Shown here piece by piece: positions 53,457 through 63,294 of a stretch of DNA of 64,000 nucleotides. Positions within the stretch are counted from its first letter, which is position 1, and every line of letters starts with the position of its first letter. Source of the stretch: Flavobacterium sp. (lineage in GTDB: Bacteria > Bacteroidota > Bacteroidia > Flavobacteriales > Flavobacteriaceae); NCBI GenBank assembly GCA_016721735.1, contig JADKHM010000002.1:124001-188000 (forward strand), written 5' to 3'. A program made the translations under genes and the position numbers. A model generated the notes under the pieces. That model ran no database searches and was not told the DNA's origin. It was given only the letters and a program-made list of their open reading frames with translations.

Positions 53457-54935
53457 TTAATATGCCTTTGCAAACAGCACTCTACCAGCAGACTTAGCTC
53501 CTGTCAACACGCAATTTCCTTCCTCTTTTTCACCATCTAACGGTATACAACGTATCGTTGCTTTAGTCAATTCTTTGATTTTATCTTCGGTTTCTGGAGT
53601 TCCATCCCAATGTGCAGCGATAAAACCGCCTTTGTTTTCCAACACCTCTTTAAACTCATCAAAAGAATCGATCTTTGTAATATGACTTTCTCTGTATTGA
53701 AGTGCTTTTTCAAATAGATCTTTTTGTATTTGCTCTAGCAGATCCTTTACGTAGTTTACGACAGCATTCTTTTCAACAATTTCTTTGCTTAATGTATCTC
53801 TTCTCGCTACTTCAAATGTTCCGTTTTCCAAATCTTTAGGACCAACTGCAATCCTAATCGGAACGCCTTTTAATTCATATTCATTAAACTTGAAGCCTGG
53901 CTTTTGAGTCGTTCTATCATCATACTTCACGGATATTTTGAGACTTCTCAATTGTCCAATTAATTCATTTACTGCCGCTGATATTTCTTGCAATTGTTCC
54001 TCCGTTTTATAGATAGGCACAATAACTACTTGGATAGGAGCCAAATTTGGAGGCAAGACTAATCCTTGGTCATCGGAATGCGTCATGACCAAAGCGCCCA
54101 TTAAACGCGTTGATACTCCCCATGATGTTCCCCATACAAAATCTTGTTTTCCTTCTGCGTTCGCAAATTTTACATCAAATGCTTTGGCGAAATTTTGACC
54201 CAAAAAATGAGAAGTACCAGCTTGCAGTGCTTTACCATCTTGCATGAGTGCTTCGATACAATAGGTTTCTTCCGCACCTGCAAAACGCTCAGTTTCTGTT
54301 TTCAATCCTTTTATTACTGGAATTGCCATAAAATTTTGAGCAAAATCAGCATAAACATGCATCATTTTTTCAGATTCTTCAATCGCTTCCGCCTTAGTTG
54401 CGTGTGCTGTATGCCCTTCCTGCCAAAGAAATTCGGCGGTTCTCAGGAAAAGTCTGGTTCTCATCTCCCATCGAACGACATTCGCCCATTGATTAATTAG
54501 TAAAGGCAAATCGCGATATGACTGAACCCAATTCTTGTAGGTAGACCATATAATAGCTTCACTAGTAGGGCGAACAATTAGCTCTTCCTCTAATTTTGCA
54601 TTCGGATCTACCATCAATTTACCTGGTTTATCAGGATCGTTTTTAAGTCGATAATGCGTAACGATGGCGCATTCCTTTGCAAACCCTTCTGCATTTTTTT
54701 CTTTCGCCTCAAACATACTCTTAGGCACAAACAAAGGAAAGTAAGCATTACTATGTCCTGTTTCTTTAAACATTCTATCTAACTCGGCTTGCATTTTTTC
54801 CCAAATTGCATAACCGTAAGGTTTAATAACCATACAGCCTCTAACACCAGAGTTTTCAGCAAGATCTGCTTTTACAACTAGCTCGTTATACCATTTCGAA
54901 TAATCCTCAGATCTTGTAGTTAGGTTCTTGCTCAT
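53457..54935 (-). CDS. proS: Proline-tRNA ligase (archaeal/eukaryotic type)
   Basis: ProS charges tRNA-Pro in the cytoplasm. The 492-residue length, lack of the bacterial insertion domain, and the C-terminal zinc-binding-like extension (RCIPLDGEKEEGNCVLTG) place it in the short 'type 3' group found in Bacteroidota. Class II motifs are visible: motif 2 VRWEMRTRLFLRTAEFLWQEGHTAH and motif 3 near LMGALVMTHSDDQGL. Intact. It lies 79 bp upstream of tRNA-Glu on the same strand but is separated by the tRNA promoter. Confidence 0.96.
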   Translation of the reverse strand: MSKNLTTRSEDYSKWYNELVVKADLAENSGVRGCMVIKPYGYAIWEKMQAELDRMFKETGHSNAYFPLFVPKSMFEAKEKNAEGFAKECAIVTHYRLKNDPDKPGKLMVDPNAKLEEELIVRPTSEAIIWSTYKNWVQSYRDLPLLINQWANVVRWEMRTRLFLRTAEFLWQEGHTAHATKAEAIEESEKMMHVYADFAQNFMAIPVIKGLKTETERFAGAEETYCIEALMQDGKALQAGTSHFLGQNFAKAFDVKFANAEGKQDFVWGTSWGVSTRLMGALVMTHSDDQGLVLPPNLAPIQVVIVPIYKTEEQLQEISAAVNELIGQLRSLKISVKYDDRTTQKPGFKFNEYELKGVPIRIAVGPKDLENGTFEVARRDTLSKEIVEKNAVVNYVKDLLEQIQKDLFEKALQYRESHITKIDSFDEFKEVLENKGGFIAAHWDGTPETEDKIKELTKATIRCIPLDGEKEEGNCVLTGAKSAGRVLFAKAY

Positions 54936-54998
54936 AATGTATTTATTGGCACAAATATTGTTTAACTTTTTTTAACTAAATAGTTTGGCAAAACTAAC

Positions 54999-55006
54999 TA
55001 ATTTTG
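54999..55006 (+). promoter_or_regulatory. Putative -7 box of the Trp-rich lipoprotein gene
   Basis: TAATTTTG fits TAnnTTTG and lies 28 bp before the ATG at 55035. TTTG at 54984-54987 is too close to be an ideal -33. Confidence 0.45.
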
Positions 55007-55034
55007 TGTAGTTCAACAATAAAAAACGAATGTT

Positions 55035-56003
55035 ATGAAAACTATTTCCCTTCCTAAAAATAAATATCCCTATTTCCTAATTATAACCATTTTAAGTGTT
55101 TTTGTAGTTTCTTGTGGAAGCTATCAAAACACTTCTTATTATGACACAGACGGAATTTATGGAAATTCAGAATCAAAAACTACAGTTGCCACGACTTCAG
55201 AGGCAGTTCCTGACAACAATCAATACAAGAATTACTTCGGGTCATTACAAGATCCAAACGTAAAAAAAGACTCCACTTTTACGGATGTCGAACGTTATAG
55301 TTCTGAGTCTAACAATAATCAAGAAAGCAGCAGTAGCAGTGCATGGGGCAGTGATTCTGGCACTACAGTCGTTAACATTTACGATAACAGTTGGGGATGG
55401 AATAATTGGGGATGGAATAATTACTGGAACTGGAACATTGGTTGGGGATGGAACTCGTGGTACGGAATGAATTACGGATGGGGCTGGAATTCATGGTATG
55501 GACCAAATTGGGGTTGGGGTTGGAACACATGGTACGGAAATCCATGGTGTGGTGGTTATTATCAACCTTATTACCAACAATATCATCCAGGGACTAGAAG
55601 TTACGCAGGAGTTTATGGTGGTGCTAATTATGGCGGTAACAGAAATTCAGATGGCAGAAGAAACAACAACCCTACAATAAGAACTACAACAAACAGTTAT
55701 AGCGGCACTCGAAACGAGCAGACGATTCGAAATCCACGGTCACCAAGTGATTTTGGCGGAACTAGAAATCCAATTCGAAATAATTCCTACAGCAACCCTA
55801 GCAATACAACGCCAAGATACAATCAAAACAGCACGCCTAGAAGCCCTATAAACACAACTAGAAATTTTAATAGTGGTTCCTCAAGAAATTACAACAGTGG
55901 CTCTACAAGAAGTAACTCATCTAATTCTGGCAGCTACAATTCGGGTGGTAGAACTTCTAACGGTAATTACGGCGGTGGAAGATCGTACGGAGGGAGAAGA
56001 TAA
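55035..56003 (+). CDS. Low-complexity lipoprotein rich in Trp, Gly, Asn, Tyr and Arg
   Basis: This is a 322-residue predicted lipoprotein with its lipobox VVSCGSY near residue 27. A polar, Ser-rich stretch (about 75-110) is followed by a remarkable aromatic block (about 118-185) built of GWGWNSWYG-like units. The C-terminal half (about 190-322) is Gly/Asn/Ser/Arg-rich with RNYNSG-like repeats and ends GGGRSYGGRR. No enzymatic domain is visible. Membrane- or surface-anchored intrinsically disordered protein is my best reading; the function is unknown. A terminator follows, and proS lies divergent upstream. Confidence 0.85.
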   Translation: MKTISLPKNKYPYFLIITILSVFVVSCGSYQNTSYYDTDGIYGNSESKTTVATTSEAVPDNNQYKNYFGSLQDPNVKKDSTFTDVERYSSESNNNQESSSSSAWGSDSGTTVVNIYDNSWGWNNWGWNNYWNWNIGWGWNSWYGMNYGWGWNSWYGPNWGWGWNTWYGNPWCGGYYQPYYQQYHPGTRSYAGVYGGANYGGNRNSDGRRNNNPTIRTTTNSYSGTRNEQTIRNPRSPSDFGGTRNPIRNNSYSNPSNTTPRYNQNSTPRSPINTTRNFNSGSSRNYNSGSTRSNSSNSGSYNSGGRTSNGNYGGGRSYGGRR

Positions 56004-56020
56004 AATTTAAATTCATTTAA

Positions 56021-56058
56021 ATCCTAAGCATTTAATTTAGATACTTAGGATTTTTTTT
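56021..56058 (+). terminator. Terminator after the Trp-rich lipoprotein gene
   Basis: ATCCTAAG (56021-56028) pairs with CTTAGGAT (56044-56051) over a 15-nt AT-rich loop and runs into seven more T residues. It is 17 bp after the stop codon. Confidence 0.75.
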
Positions 56059-56071
56059 AATACAAAAACCT

Positions 56072-57598
56072 ATGAAAAAATATATTTCAATTCTTTTGAT
56101 TCTTGTAGCGAATTATTCGATTCACTCGCAGTCTATTTCTGATGCATTACTTTATGCCAACGACAATCTCAGTGGTACAGCAAGGTTTAGAAGTATGAGC
56201 GGGGCGTTTGGGGCACTCGGAGGTGATTTTTCTTCTATTAACGTCAATCCAGCGGGCAGCGCGGTATTTTTGAACAATCAGGTCAGTTTTACACTTACAA
56301 ATTTTAATATTCGTAATAAGTCAAATTACTTTGGGACTGAAGTCGTAACTGAAAACAATGCTTTCGATATTAATCAAGCTGGCGGTATTCTAGTCTTTGA
56401 CAATCACAATTCTAGCAGCGATTGGAAGAAGATTGTATTAGCAGTAAATTATGAAAACACATCTAATTTAGATAATTCACTTGATACATTTGGAACCAAT
56501 CCGACGAATTCTATTGCAGACTATTTTTTGAGTTATGCCAACCCAGAATTGTACAATTCAACCATTCCGATTTCTATTTTGTCAGACCCTAATACGTATT
56601 ATGAAGATTTAGACATTAGAAACCAACAAGCATATCTAGGGTTCCAAGGCTACGTAATTAACGCTGACCCAAACAATTCAAGTAATGACACTTATGTTTC
56701 AAACGTTCCTGCCGGTTATTTTTATCAAGAAAATTATACGGATTCAAGAGGCCTAAATGGAAAAGTTTCCATCAATTTTGCCTCGCAATATAAAGACAAG
56801 TTTTATTTTGGTTTGAATTTAAATTCTCATCTAACTGACTATACCAAAACTACCTCGTTCTATGAAGAGAACGACAATAGTACTACTTCTGGACTCAAGA
56901 GATTGCTTTTCGAAAACTATCAAAATACCTATGGCAATGGCTTTTCTTTTCAATTCGGTGCCATAGCAAAAGTAACAGAAAAACTCAGAACAGGCTTATC
57001 TTATGAATCCCCAACTTGGTATCGCTTGACCGACGAAAAACAACAATTATTGCAAACTACTGGCTATAAGTATGGTAATCCTCCAAACCCAGATTTGAGT
57101 AGTCAAATGGTAGATTCAAATTTTCTTTTGATTTATCCTGAATACAAATTGCAAACTCCTAGTAAATGGACTGGTAGCTTGGCTTATGTTTTCGGGAAAC
57201 AAGGTTTGATTAGCGTGGATTATAGTTTAAAAGACTACAGCAAAACTCGTTTCAAACCAAATGATTCCTTCTTCCGACCTTTAAATGCCCGCATCGACGC
57301 ACAATTGCATGCCGCAAGTGAATTTCGAATCGGCGGTGAATATAGAATAAAGCAATGGAGTTTACGTGGCGGTTATCGCTATGAAGAAAGTCCCTATAAG
57401 GATAAGAAGGTAGTCGGCGATTTAAGCGGATTTTCAACTGGATTCGGTTATAATTTTGGCACCACCCGATTGGATATGGCGTATGCTTATTCACAACGAA
57501 AATCACAACAAGGTTTCTTTTCTCAAGGATTTACTGATGGACCTGAAGTTATGACTAAAAGCAACACAATTTCGTTGACCTTAGTATTTGAAATGTAA
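56072..57598 (+). CDS. OmpP1/FadL-family outer-membrane transport protein
   Basis: This is a 508-residue beta-barrel with a signal peptide (MKKYISILLILVANYSIHSQ). The N-terminal DALLYANDNLSGTARFRSMSGAFGALGGDFSSINVNPAGSA-type segment (residues 24-64) is characteristic of the FadL/TodX-like family (often called hemin receptor in Flavobacteria). Amphipathic strands follow and the protein ends in an aromatic-hydrophobic strand, SLTLVFEM. It probably carries hydrophobic compounds across the outer membrane; the substrate is unknown. It follows the terminator of the Trp-rich gene by 13 bp, so it needs its own promoter. Confidence 0.88.
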   Translation: MKKYISILLILVANYSIHSQSISDALLYANDNLSGTARFRSMSGAFGALGGDFSSINVNPAGSAVFLNNQVSFTLTNFNIRNKSNYFGTEVVTENNAFDINQAGGILVFDNHNSSSDWKKIVLAVNYENTSNLDNSLDTFGTNPTNSIADYFLSYANPELYNSTIPISILSDPNTYYEDLDIRNQQAYLGFQGYVINADPNNSSNDTYVSNVPAGYFYQENYTDSRGLNGKVSINFASQYKDKFYFGLNLNSHLTDYTKTTSFYEENDNSTTSGLKRLLFENYQNTYGNGFSFQFGAIAKVTEKLRTGLSYESPTWYRLTDEKQQLLQTTGYKYGNPPNPDLSSQMVDSNFLLIYPEYKLQTPSKWTGSLAYVFGKQGLISVDYSLKDYSKTRFKPNDSFFRPLNARIDAQLHAASEFRIGGEYRIKQWSLRGGYRYEESPYKDKKVVGDLSGFSTGFGYNFGTTRLDMAYAYSQRKSQQGFFSQGFTDGPEVMTKSNTISLTLVFEM

Positions 57599-57635
57599 GT
57601 TGGTTTTGCTACAGTAAATACTGCAATTTACCTCG

Positions 57636-57795
57636 TCGACCATAGCGGTAGTGGCATCGTTTTGTGCCTTGAAGAACTTTGTCTACTTGCTATTTTGCAA
57701 TGGCACAAAATTTTGCCTTACAAAATAGTAGATTTAGAATTTTTGTTCAGTCGAATCGCTTCGCTCGGGTGTCGTGGACAGCACGAATAGCTCCT
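57636..57795 (+). repeat. Structured flavobacterial intergenic element, copy 4 (expanded)
   Basis: The 5' part CCATAGCGGTAGTGGCATCG and the 3' part CAGCACGAATAGCTCC match the other copies. The middle is longer and contains its own stems, including TTTTGTGCC with GGCACAAAA and a TCGCTTCGCTCGG region. It lies between the FadL-like gene and the convergent porin gene. Confidence 0.55.
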
Positions 57796-57802
57796 AAAAA
57801 AA

Positions 57803-58663
57803 TTATTGATAATTAATAGTTATGCCAGCAACCCAGAAATTCCGACCAAAGGCTTCGGTGTTTTCTTTTCCTGCATTGTGAATATAATTTAAAGAAACTG
57901 GCATCGTAAGGCGCTCACTCAACTGAAATTCTCTTTCCGCCTTTATACTCACATTTGTCAGTGACGGTTTGTCATAATCTGTATACGAATAATAGGCCGC
58001 TTGATTATTGAAGACCACACCTGCCAAAACGTCTAGTGTTATTTTCTTATACAACTCCTCCCACGTATATCCAGCTTCGAAATAGGTTGTGAAATTCTGC
58101 TTTGGATTTTCTCCGTTTTGGTCATACCTAAAATCATTCCCAGCGACAAGCGTGCTTAGCGTTGCATTTAGTGGAAAATCGTAATCGGAAAAATCAAAAA
58201 CTAACATGGCATCGACTGTTTTTACGCCATCTTTGCCATAGTTAAAAAACCCATTATCGACACCTTCTACTCTGGAAACGGAAGGCCAATAGTAATCCCA
58301 AAGTTGTATGGAGAGAAAAGGACTTACTTGATAATTTATATTAAAATCAATCTCTTGATAACCTTTGTACGCCGTTTCTTCATCTGGATAAAAGTAGTCC
58401 TTTTTGAAATTTGACGTTGCCCAAAAACCAATTAAAATCTTTTCGCTGACGGCATAATTGATGGTGGGTTGCACGACTGCATAATCGCCACCCCAACATT
58501 GTCCTCGCCATAAGTACCTAGTCATAAAGTCGACATTGAACTCAAACTTACTTGCTTTCTTTGATTCAATAGAATCTTTTGCCATCGTTTCTGTTTGCGC
58601 ATACAAGTTTGAAGCTAGAAAACAGAAGCAAAACACGGCTTTTATTCTATAATGCGCTTTCAT
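57803..58663 (-). CDS. Putative outer-membrane porin-like protein (TIGR02001/Gcw_chp-like)
   Basis: This 286-residue protein has a signal peptide ending in NLYAQ and amphipathic beta strands throughout. The early FNVDFMTRYLWRGQCWGG resembles the YLWRG motif of the TIGR02001 (Gcw_chp) putative porin family, and the last strand is FWVAGITINYQ. It starts 2 bp after the stop of the upstream hybrid kinase gene and is very likely in the same transcript, which suggests that the kinases and this protein are linked. The substrate is unknown. The family assignment rests on the motif alone. Confidence 0.7.
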   Translation of the reverse strand: MKAHYRIKAVFCFCFLASNLYAQTETMAKDSIESKKASKFEFNVDFMTRYLWRGQCWGGDYAVVQPTINYAVSEKILIGFWATSNFKKDYFYPDEETAYKGYQEIDFNINYQVSPFLSIQLWDYYWPSVSRVEGVDNGFFNYGKDGVKTVDAMLVFDFSDYDFPLNATLSTLVAGNDFRYDQNGENPKQNFTTYFEAGYTWEELYKKITLDVLAGVVFNNQAAYYSYTDYDKPSLTNVSIKAEREFQLSERLTMPVSLNYIHNAGKENTEAFGRNFWVAGITINYQ

Positions 58664-58665
58664 CG

Positions 58666-60768
58666 TTACTTTTTGTTTTTGAGAACGTTATCAATGGCTT
58701 CAAAAAGCTTTTCTCGGTTGATTGGTTTTGTCAAATAGCCAAAAAATCCTGCCTTATAAATTCTGGCCTCGTCTTCAGCCGACGCATACGCAGTTTGTGC
58801 AATTATGACCAATTCCGGGCGAATCATTTTAATCTTTTCTAATGCTTCAAACCCATTCATTACAGGCATTTTAATATCCATCAATACCAAATCGATGTCT
58901 GGATTATTAATACTGATTTCCACCGCTTCCAGTCCATTTTCCGCTCTAATAATCGTATAGTTCTTAGATTGAATTACCTTTTGGAAAAGGAGAAAATTAA
59001 TGTTATCATCCTCAGCAATCAAGATGGTAATGGCTTCATCATGAATTTCTGCCGATTTGCTTCTAATAGGTTTTACGGTAATGTTGTGAATTTCATTGTA
59101 TTTTAATGGAATGGAAAACGAAAAGGTAGATCCTTTCTCTACTTCAGATTCGATAGAAATCATTCCGCCCATCATTTCGACATAAGCTTTAGAAATTGCA
59201 AGTCCCAAACCTAAACCACCTGCTTTAATAGAAGCGTCATTTTCGACTCTTTTGAAGCGATCAAAAATATGTTGGTGATTGTGTTTATCAATGCCTGGTC
59301 CAGTATCTTTTATGGTAAAAATCACTTTTTTCTTTTTGTCGTCAATGCGATAGCCGAAAGCGACATGGCCTTCGCTTGTAAACTTTATAGCATTGGTCAC
59401 CAAATTAACAATGACCTGTTTCAGTTTGACCTCATCGGTAATAATATTGAATTCTGCAGGTTTATCGTTGGGAATAATAAAGAAATCAATATTCTTTGTT
59501 TTAGGAATAGTGATTTTGATCGTTTCATACAACTCGCTGATGCAAGATTCAATGTTGATATCTGAATAGTTGGGTTGAATTTGATTCGAATCAATTTTTG
59601 ACATTTCAATCAAGTCATCAATAATTGAAACGAGATTTTTTCCACTTTTATCAATCACTTTAAGATACTCTAGCTTTTCTTCTGTGGTCAATTTTGTGTT
59701 GAGAAGCAAATCAGTAAACCCATTGATTGCGTTCATAGGCGTTCTGATTTCATGCGACAAATTGGCCAAAAAAGAAGCTTTTAGACGCTCACCTTCTTCG
59801 GCTTTCAACTTTGCTTTCACCAACTCAATTTTCTGATTGGCATTTTCTTCAAATAAATTTCCAATATAACTAAACTCACCGCTGGTCTCTTTAAGCTCTT
59901 TTATCGCTTTTTTGTTTCCCGTTTCTAAGACTCGGGTCATCATTTCAAGTGGATAATAAACCAGTTTTCTGGTGTAAAAAATATTGATAATCAGATTGAG
60001 AATAAACGCAAAGATGATCAAGTATAATATCGTCATCATATTGCCAAAATAAACGTCAAACTTCCTTTCAAAAAGCAAGTTAGCAACAACTTTACCGAAG
60101 GCGTCTTTTAAGACATACTCGGAAAAAATAGAATGTTTACCTTGTATTTTTTGATGCTTAGCGTTGATGAAAATTACTTTAGATTCAGAAATTGCTTCCA
60201 GATTCTTTAGATAGGTTGCATCCATAATTCTCGCCACAAAAAAATAACCAGATGGGGCCGTTTTATTTTTTAATGGATCATCAGACGGATGGATCGAAGC
60301 ACCCGTTACTTCCGCAAGTCCCTCTGGTATTTTCAAGTAGAACTTACTAATTCCTCCATGACTTAATCTAAGCATCGCTTCCTTTGGAATGATATCTTTA
60401 GACTTCATCTTCGCAGAGGCGGTCCGAATCATAAAATTGAACCCTATGTCATAGGCTCCCAAGTAGTCTGCATTATAAATATTCAGTTCATTTCCAATTG
60501 TCTCGTTATACCAGACAGAGTCTTTCGACTTGATAAAATTGACAAACTCATCCCAATTGGTGTCGTTATTTATGGCTACTTGGATGGGCTTATTATCAAG
60601 CTCTATCAGTTTTGTAACTTCATTCTCGAATTGACTTACCGTATTAGAATATACTTTTGTCTCCGCTTGTTTCGTATAATAGAACAGTGACAGATAGAGC
60701 AGAATAAAAAAAGCACTCGACGAGAAGATCAAGAGTAAAATCTTGGGATAGGTCTTTTTTACATTCAT
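58666..60768 (-). CDS. Hybrid histidine kinase with CHASE4 sensor domain
   Basis: This is a 700-residue kinase, starting at the ATG at 60768 (a more upstream ATG at 60813 is in frame). It has TM1 (about 12-30), an extracytoplasmic CHASE4 domain (about 40-245, PEGLAEVTGASIHPSDDP, GYFFVARIM), TM2, and a HAMP-like linker. The HisKA has H339 in NLSHEIRTPMNAI. The HATPase has NLVTNAIKFT, DTGPGID and GLGLGLAIS. A C-terminal receiver has phospho-acceptor D631 in LVLMDIKMPVMNG. The signal and downstream partner are unknown. It is closely similar in layout to the next kinase gene and directly precedes the porin-like gene. Confidence 0.93.
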   Translation of the reverse strand: MNVKKTYPKILLLIFSSSAFFILLYLSLFYYTKQAETKVYSNTVSQFENEVTKLIELDNKPIQVAINNDTNWDEFVNFIKSKDSVWYNETIGNELNIYNADYLGAYDIGFNFMIRTASAKMKSKDIIPKEAMLRLSHGGISKFYLKIPEGLAEVTGASIHPSDDPLKNKTAPSGYFFVARIMDATYLKNLEAISESKVIFINAKHQKIQGKHSIFSEYVLKDAFGKVVANLLFERKFDVYFGNMMTILYLIIFAFILNLIINIFYTRKLVYYPLEMMTRVLETGNKKAIKELKETSGEFSYIGNLFEENANQKIELVKAKLKAEEGERLKASFLANLSHEIRTPMNAINGFTDLLLNTKLTTEEKLEYLKVIDKSGKNLVSIIDDLIEMSKIDSNQIQPNYSDINIESCISELYETIKITIPKTKNIDFFIIPNDKPAEFNIITDEVKLKQVIVNLVTNAIKFTSEGHVAFGYRIDDKKKKVIFTIKDTGPGIDKHNHQHIFDRFKRVENDASIKAGGLGLGLAISKAYVEMMGGMISIESEVEKGSTFSFSIPLKYNEIHNITVKPIRSKSAEIHDEAITILIAEDDNINFLLFQKVIQSKNYTIIRAENGLEAVEISINNPDIDLVLMDIKMPVMNGFEALEKIKMIRPELVIIAQTAYASAEDEARIYKAGFFGYLTKPINREKLFEAIDNVLKNKK

Positions 60769-60883
60769 CTGATTTACAAAACAATTGCTATTATTAATGC
60801 GGGAAATTAGCACAAAATGATGTGAAAAAACGAGGAAATTTAGAAATTAATTAAAAGGTTTTTAACAATTGTTAATGTACCTA

Positions 60884-62983
60884 CTATTTAAGAACACCAT
60901 CAATCACTTGGAAGATTTTTTCCTTGTCTAATGGTTTGGTAATATAATCCGTAAATCCAGCGCTGAGCACGCGCTCCTTATCTTCTATAGACGAATGTGC
61001 GGTTTGCGCTATTACAGGAAGATTAGGTAGGAACATTTTTATTTTTTCAAACGCTGCGTAGCCATCCATGATTGGCATTTTGATATCCATAAAAACCAAA
61101 TTAATGGCCGCATTTGTAGCGCAAATAGTAACTGCTTCCTGTCCATTAACCGCTCTGATAATAGTATAATTCCGTAACTGGAGTATTTTTTTTAGCAATA
61201 AGAAATTGATATTGTCATCTTCTGCGACCAGAATTACTTTGTCATGATTTGCTTCAAAATCAATTGCAGATTCAACAAGCACCTCTTCTACTTTCGTTGT
61301 GTCGTATTGCAACGGAATTGAAAATTGGAATACCGATCCTTCTCCTACTTTTGATTGTACAGAAATTGTTCCTCCCAGCATCTCTACATAAGCCTTACTA
61401 ATAGCCAATCCCAATCCTAAACCACTTAACTCTACGGAGAAATCGTCTTCAACACGGCGAAACCGATCAAAAATAACCTTCAAGTTTTTTTCGTCTATAC
61501 CGACACCGGAGTCTTTTACATGAAATAAGATGCTACCAGTCTTTTCATCAATTTGAAAACCAAATTCTACCGTTCCTTTCTCTGTATACTTGATCGCATT
61601 CGTAATCAGATTCGTGATTATTTGTCGCAATTTGGTTTTGTCAGAAATGACATGTTTCGGAACTGGAGTACTGTTTTTTAGATAATTGAATACAATTTTC
61701 TTTTCTTTTGGAATCGTCACACGAATTGCCTCATACAACTCCTGACAGCAGGAATTAATGTCGAAACCTACCATTTTTGGGGTTATTTGCTGGGCATCTA
61801 TTTTTGACATTTCAATCAAATCCTCGATAATCGAAACAAGATTACTTCCGCTATTTCGAATGATTTTGATGTATTCGATTTTGTCAGTTTCGCTCAATTT
61901 CTTGTCATTCAGTAAATCACTAAATCCAATAATGGCATTCATTGGCGTTCGAATCTCGTGCGATAAATTGGCTAAAAAAGAGGACTTTAGATTATCACTT
62001 TCTTCCGCCTTCCTTTTAGAAATTTCAAGTTGCTTTCGCTGGTTGTTATTTTCTTCAAATAAGTTTCCGATATAGCCGAATTCTCCAGGCTCATGTTTTA
62101 GTTGGTCTATTGCTTCTTGCGTGCCGGTCTCCAACACTTTTGTAATCACCTTAAGAGGCGCGTAAACCCAGCGTTTTGAAAAATAGAGATACACTACAAT
62201 GTTGATGATAAACGCAATAATAATAATGGACAAGATTTTCTTTGTGCTTCTAAAATCGAGATTGAAAGCACGTTTGAAAGCCAATTGCGCAACGTCTTCA
62301 TTTCGCCAATCCTTTAGTTTCCTGTAAATGATGACAGATTCTATATCATCAGAAGGAACAGCTTTCGCGTCAATTAACGTAGTTTGCGAATTGCTAATCC
62401 TATCTAGATTTTGAATAAATGGCTTGTTGATCAACCGCGCCATAAAAAAATACCCTGCAGGCAACGTCTTTACTTTCTTTGGATCATCTGATGGGTGAAT
62501 GGTTGCTCCGAAAACTTCGACAATTCCTTCTGGAATTCGAATGTAAAAACTGGTTAATTTGGATTTATACAACTCCTTGAAAACGCCCTTTGGAATAAAA
62601 TCACGAGTCTTCAGGTTGTTTGATGATACTTTATTGACCAGTTGCTCATCCAAACCATAAATTCCGATATAATCAACCTCATAAGTTTCAAATTCTGTAA
62701 CAATAAAATTGTCAAACCACTCTTGATTTTTGGTTGAAATAAATTTCACCAACTCACTCCAATAAGTGACGTCCTTTATCGTGGCAATATGGGTTTTTGA
62801 ATTCAGTTCAAACAAAGACGAAACCTCGCTGTTGTACTGATTGTAAGTTGTTTTATATACTTCCTTTTCTTGTTGCATGGTATACGCATAGAGCGAAAGA
62901 TACAGCAACAGGAACAATATACTTGTACCGATGATAAGCAATAAGAGTTTAAAGTAGGTGTTGAGGGCAACGATTTTCTTCAT
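60884..62983 (-). CDS. Hybrid histidine kinase with CHASE4 sensor domain (paralogue)
   Basis: This 699-residue protein has the same domain order as the gene at 58666: TM, CHASE4 (PEGIVEVFGATIHPSDDP, GYFFMARL), TM, HAMP-like linker, HisKA with H342 in NLSHEIRTPMNAI, HATPase (NLITNAIKYT, DSGVGID, GLGLGLAIS) and receiver with D633 in LVFMDIKMPIMDG. The two share many identical stretches and differ most in the sensor part, which is the picture expected for a tandem duplication with diverging signal specificity. The second kinase begins 115 bp later on the same strand. Confidence 0.93.
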   Translation of the reverse strand: MKKIVALNTYFKLLLLIIGTSILFLLLYLSLYAYTMQQEKEVYKTTYNQYNSEVSSLFELNSKTHIATIKDVTYWSELVKFISTKNQEWFDNFIVTEFETYEVDYIGIYGLDEQLVNKVSSNNLKTRDFIPKGVFKELYKSKLTSFYIRIPEGIVEVFGATIHPSDDPKKVKTLPAGYFFMARLINKPFIQNLDRISNSQTTLIDAKAVPSDDIESVIIYRKLKDWRNEDVAQLAFKRAFNLDFRSTKKILSIIIIAFIINIVVYLYFSKRWVYAPLKVITKVLETGTQEAIDQLKHEPGEFGYIGNLFEENNNQRKQLEISKRKAEESDNLKSSFLANLSHEIRTPMNAIIGFSDLLNDKKLSETDKIEYIKIIRNSGSNLVSIIEDLIEMSKIDAQQITPKMVGFDINSCCQELYEAIRVTIPKEKKIVFNYLKNSTPVPKHVISDKTKLRQIITNLITNAIKYTEKGTVEFGFQIDEKTGSILFHVKDSGVGIDEKNLKVIFDRFRRVEDDFSVELSGLGLGLAISKAYVEMLGGTISVQSKVGEGSVFQFSIPLQYDTTKVEEVLVESAIDFEANHDKVILVAEDDNINFLLLKKILQLRNYTIIRAVNGQEAVTICATNAAINLVFMDIKMPIMDGYAAFEKIKMFLPNLPVIAQTAHSSIEDKERVLSAGFTDYITKPLDKEKIFQVIDGVLK

Positions 62984-63294
62984 AGATTCAAAATAGCATT
63001 CCTAGTAAATCTAATTTTGGCTAAATATAAAAATTAATTGGTGACTTTGTTTTCAATTATTCAAAAATAACTTACATTTTAAAAACATGCAGTACTTCGC
63101 AAGATGAGCCATTTCAGTTTGCTTTCGGATGGGTAGTTTGCCATCAAATGTAAGTGTTTGGAAATCTATAGTATGATGACTTCAATTAAATTCTTGTCAA
63201 ATTCTAAGTCAAACCCAGCGAATTCTAATTCTCATCTTTGCATTCGATTATCTTAAGGTATATTTGTGAAGCCAACATTAAATCCTCCTATACT
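62984..63294. other. Intergenic region between divergent kinase and TPR genes
   Basis: About 310 bp is AT-rich with no plausible ORF. Apart from the TPR-gene promoter at 63237-63266 I see no repeat, terminator or structured element in it. A promoter for the minus-strand kinase must also lie here, but I found no convincing consensus for it. Confidence 0.5.
63237..63266 (+). promoter_or_regulatory. Promoter of the TPR protein gene
   Basis: TTTG (63237-63240), 18 bp, then TATATTTG (63259-63266) fit the Bacteroidota sigma-A consensus. The predicted start lies about 25 bp before the TTG start codon at 63295. Confidence 0.6.
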
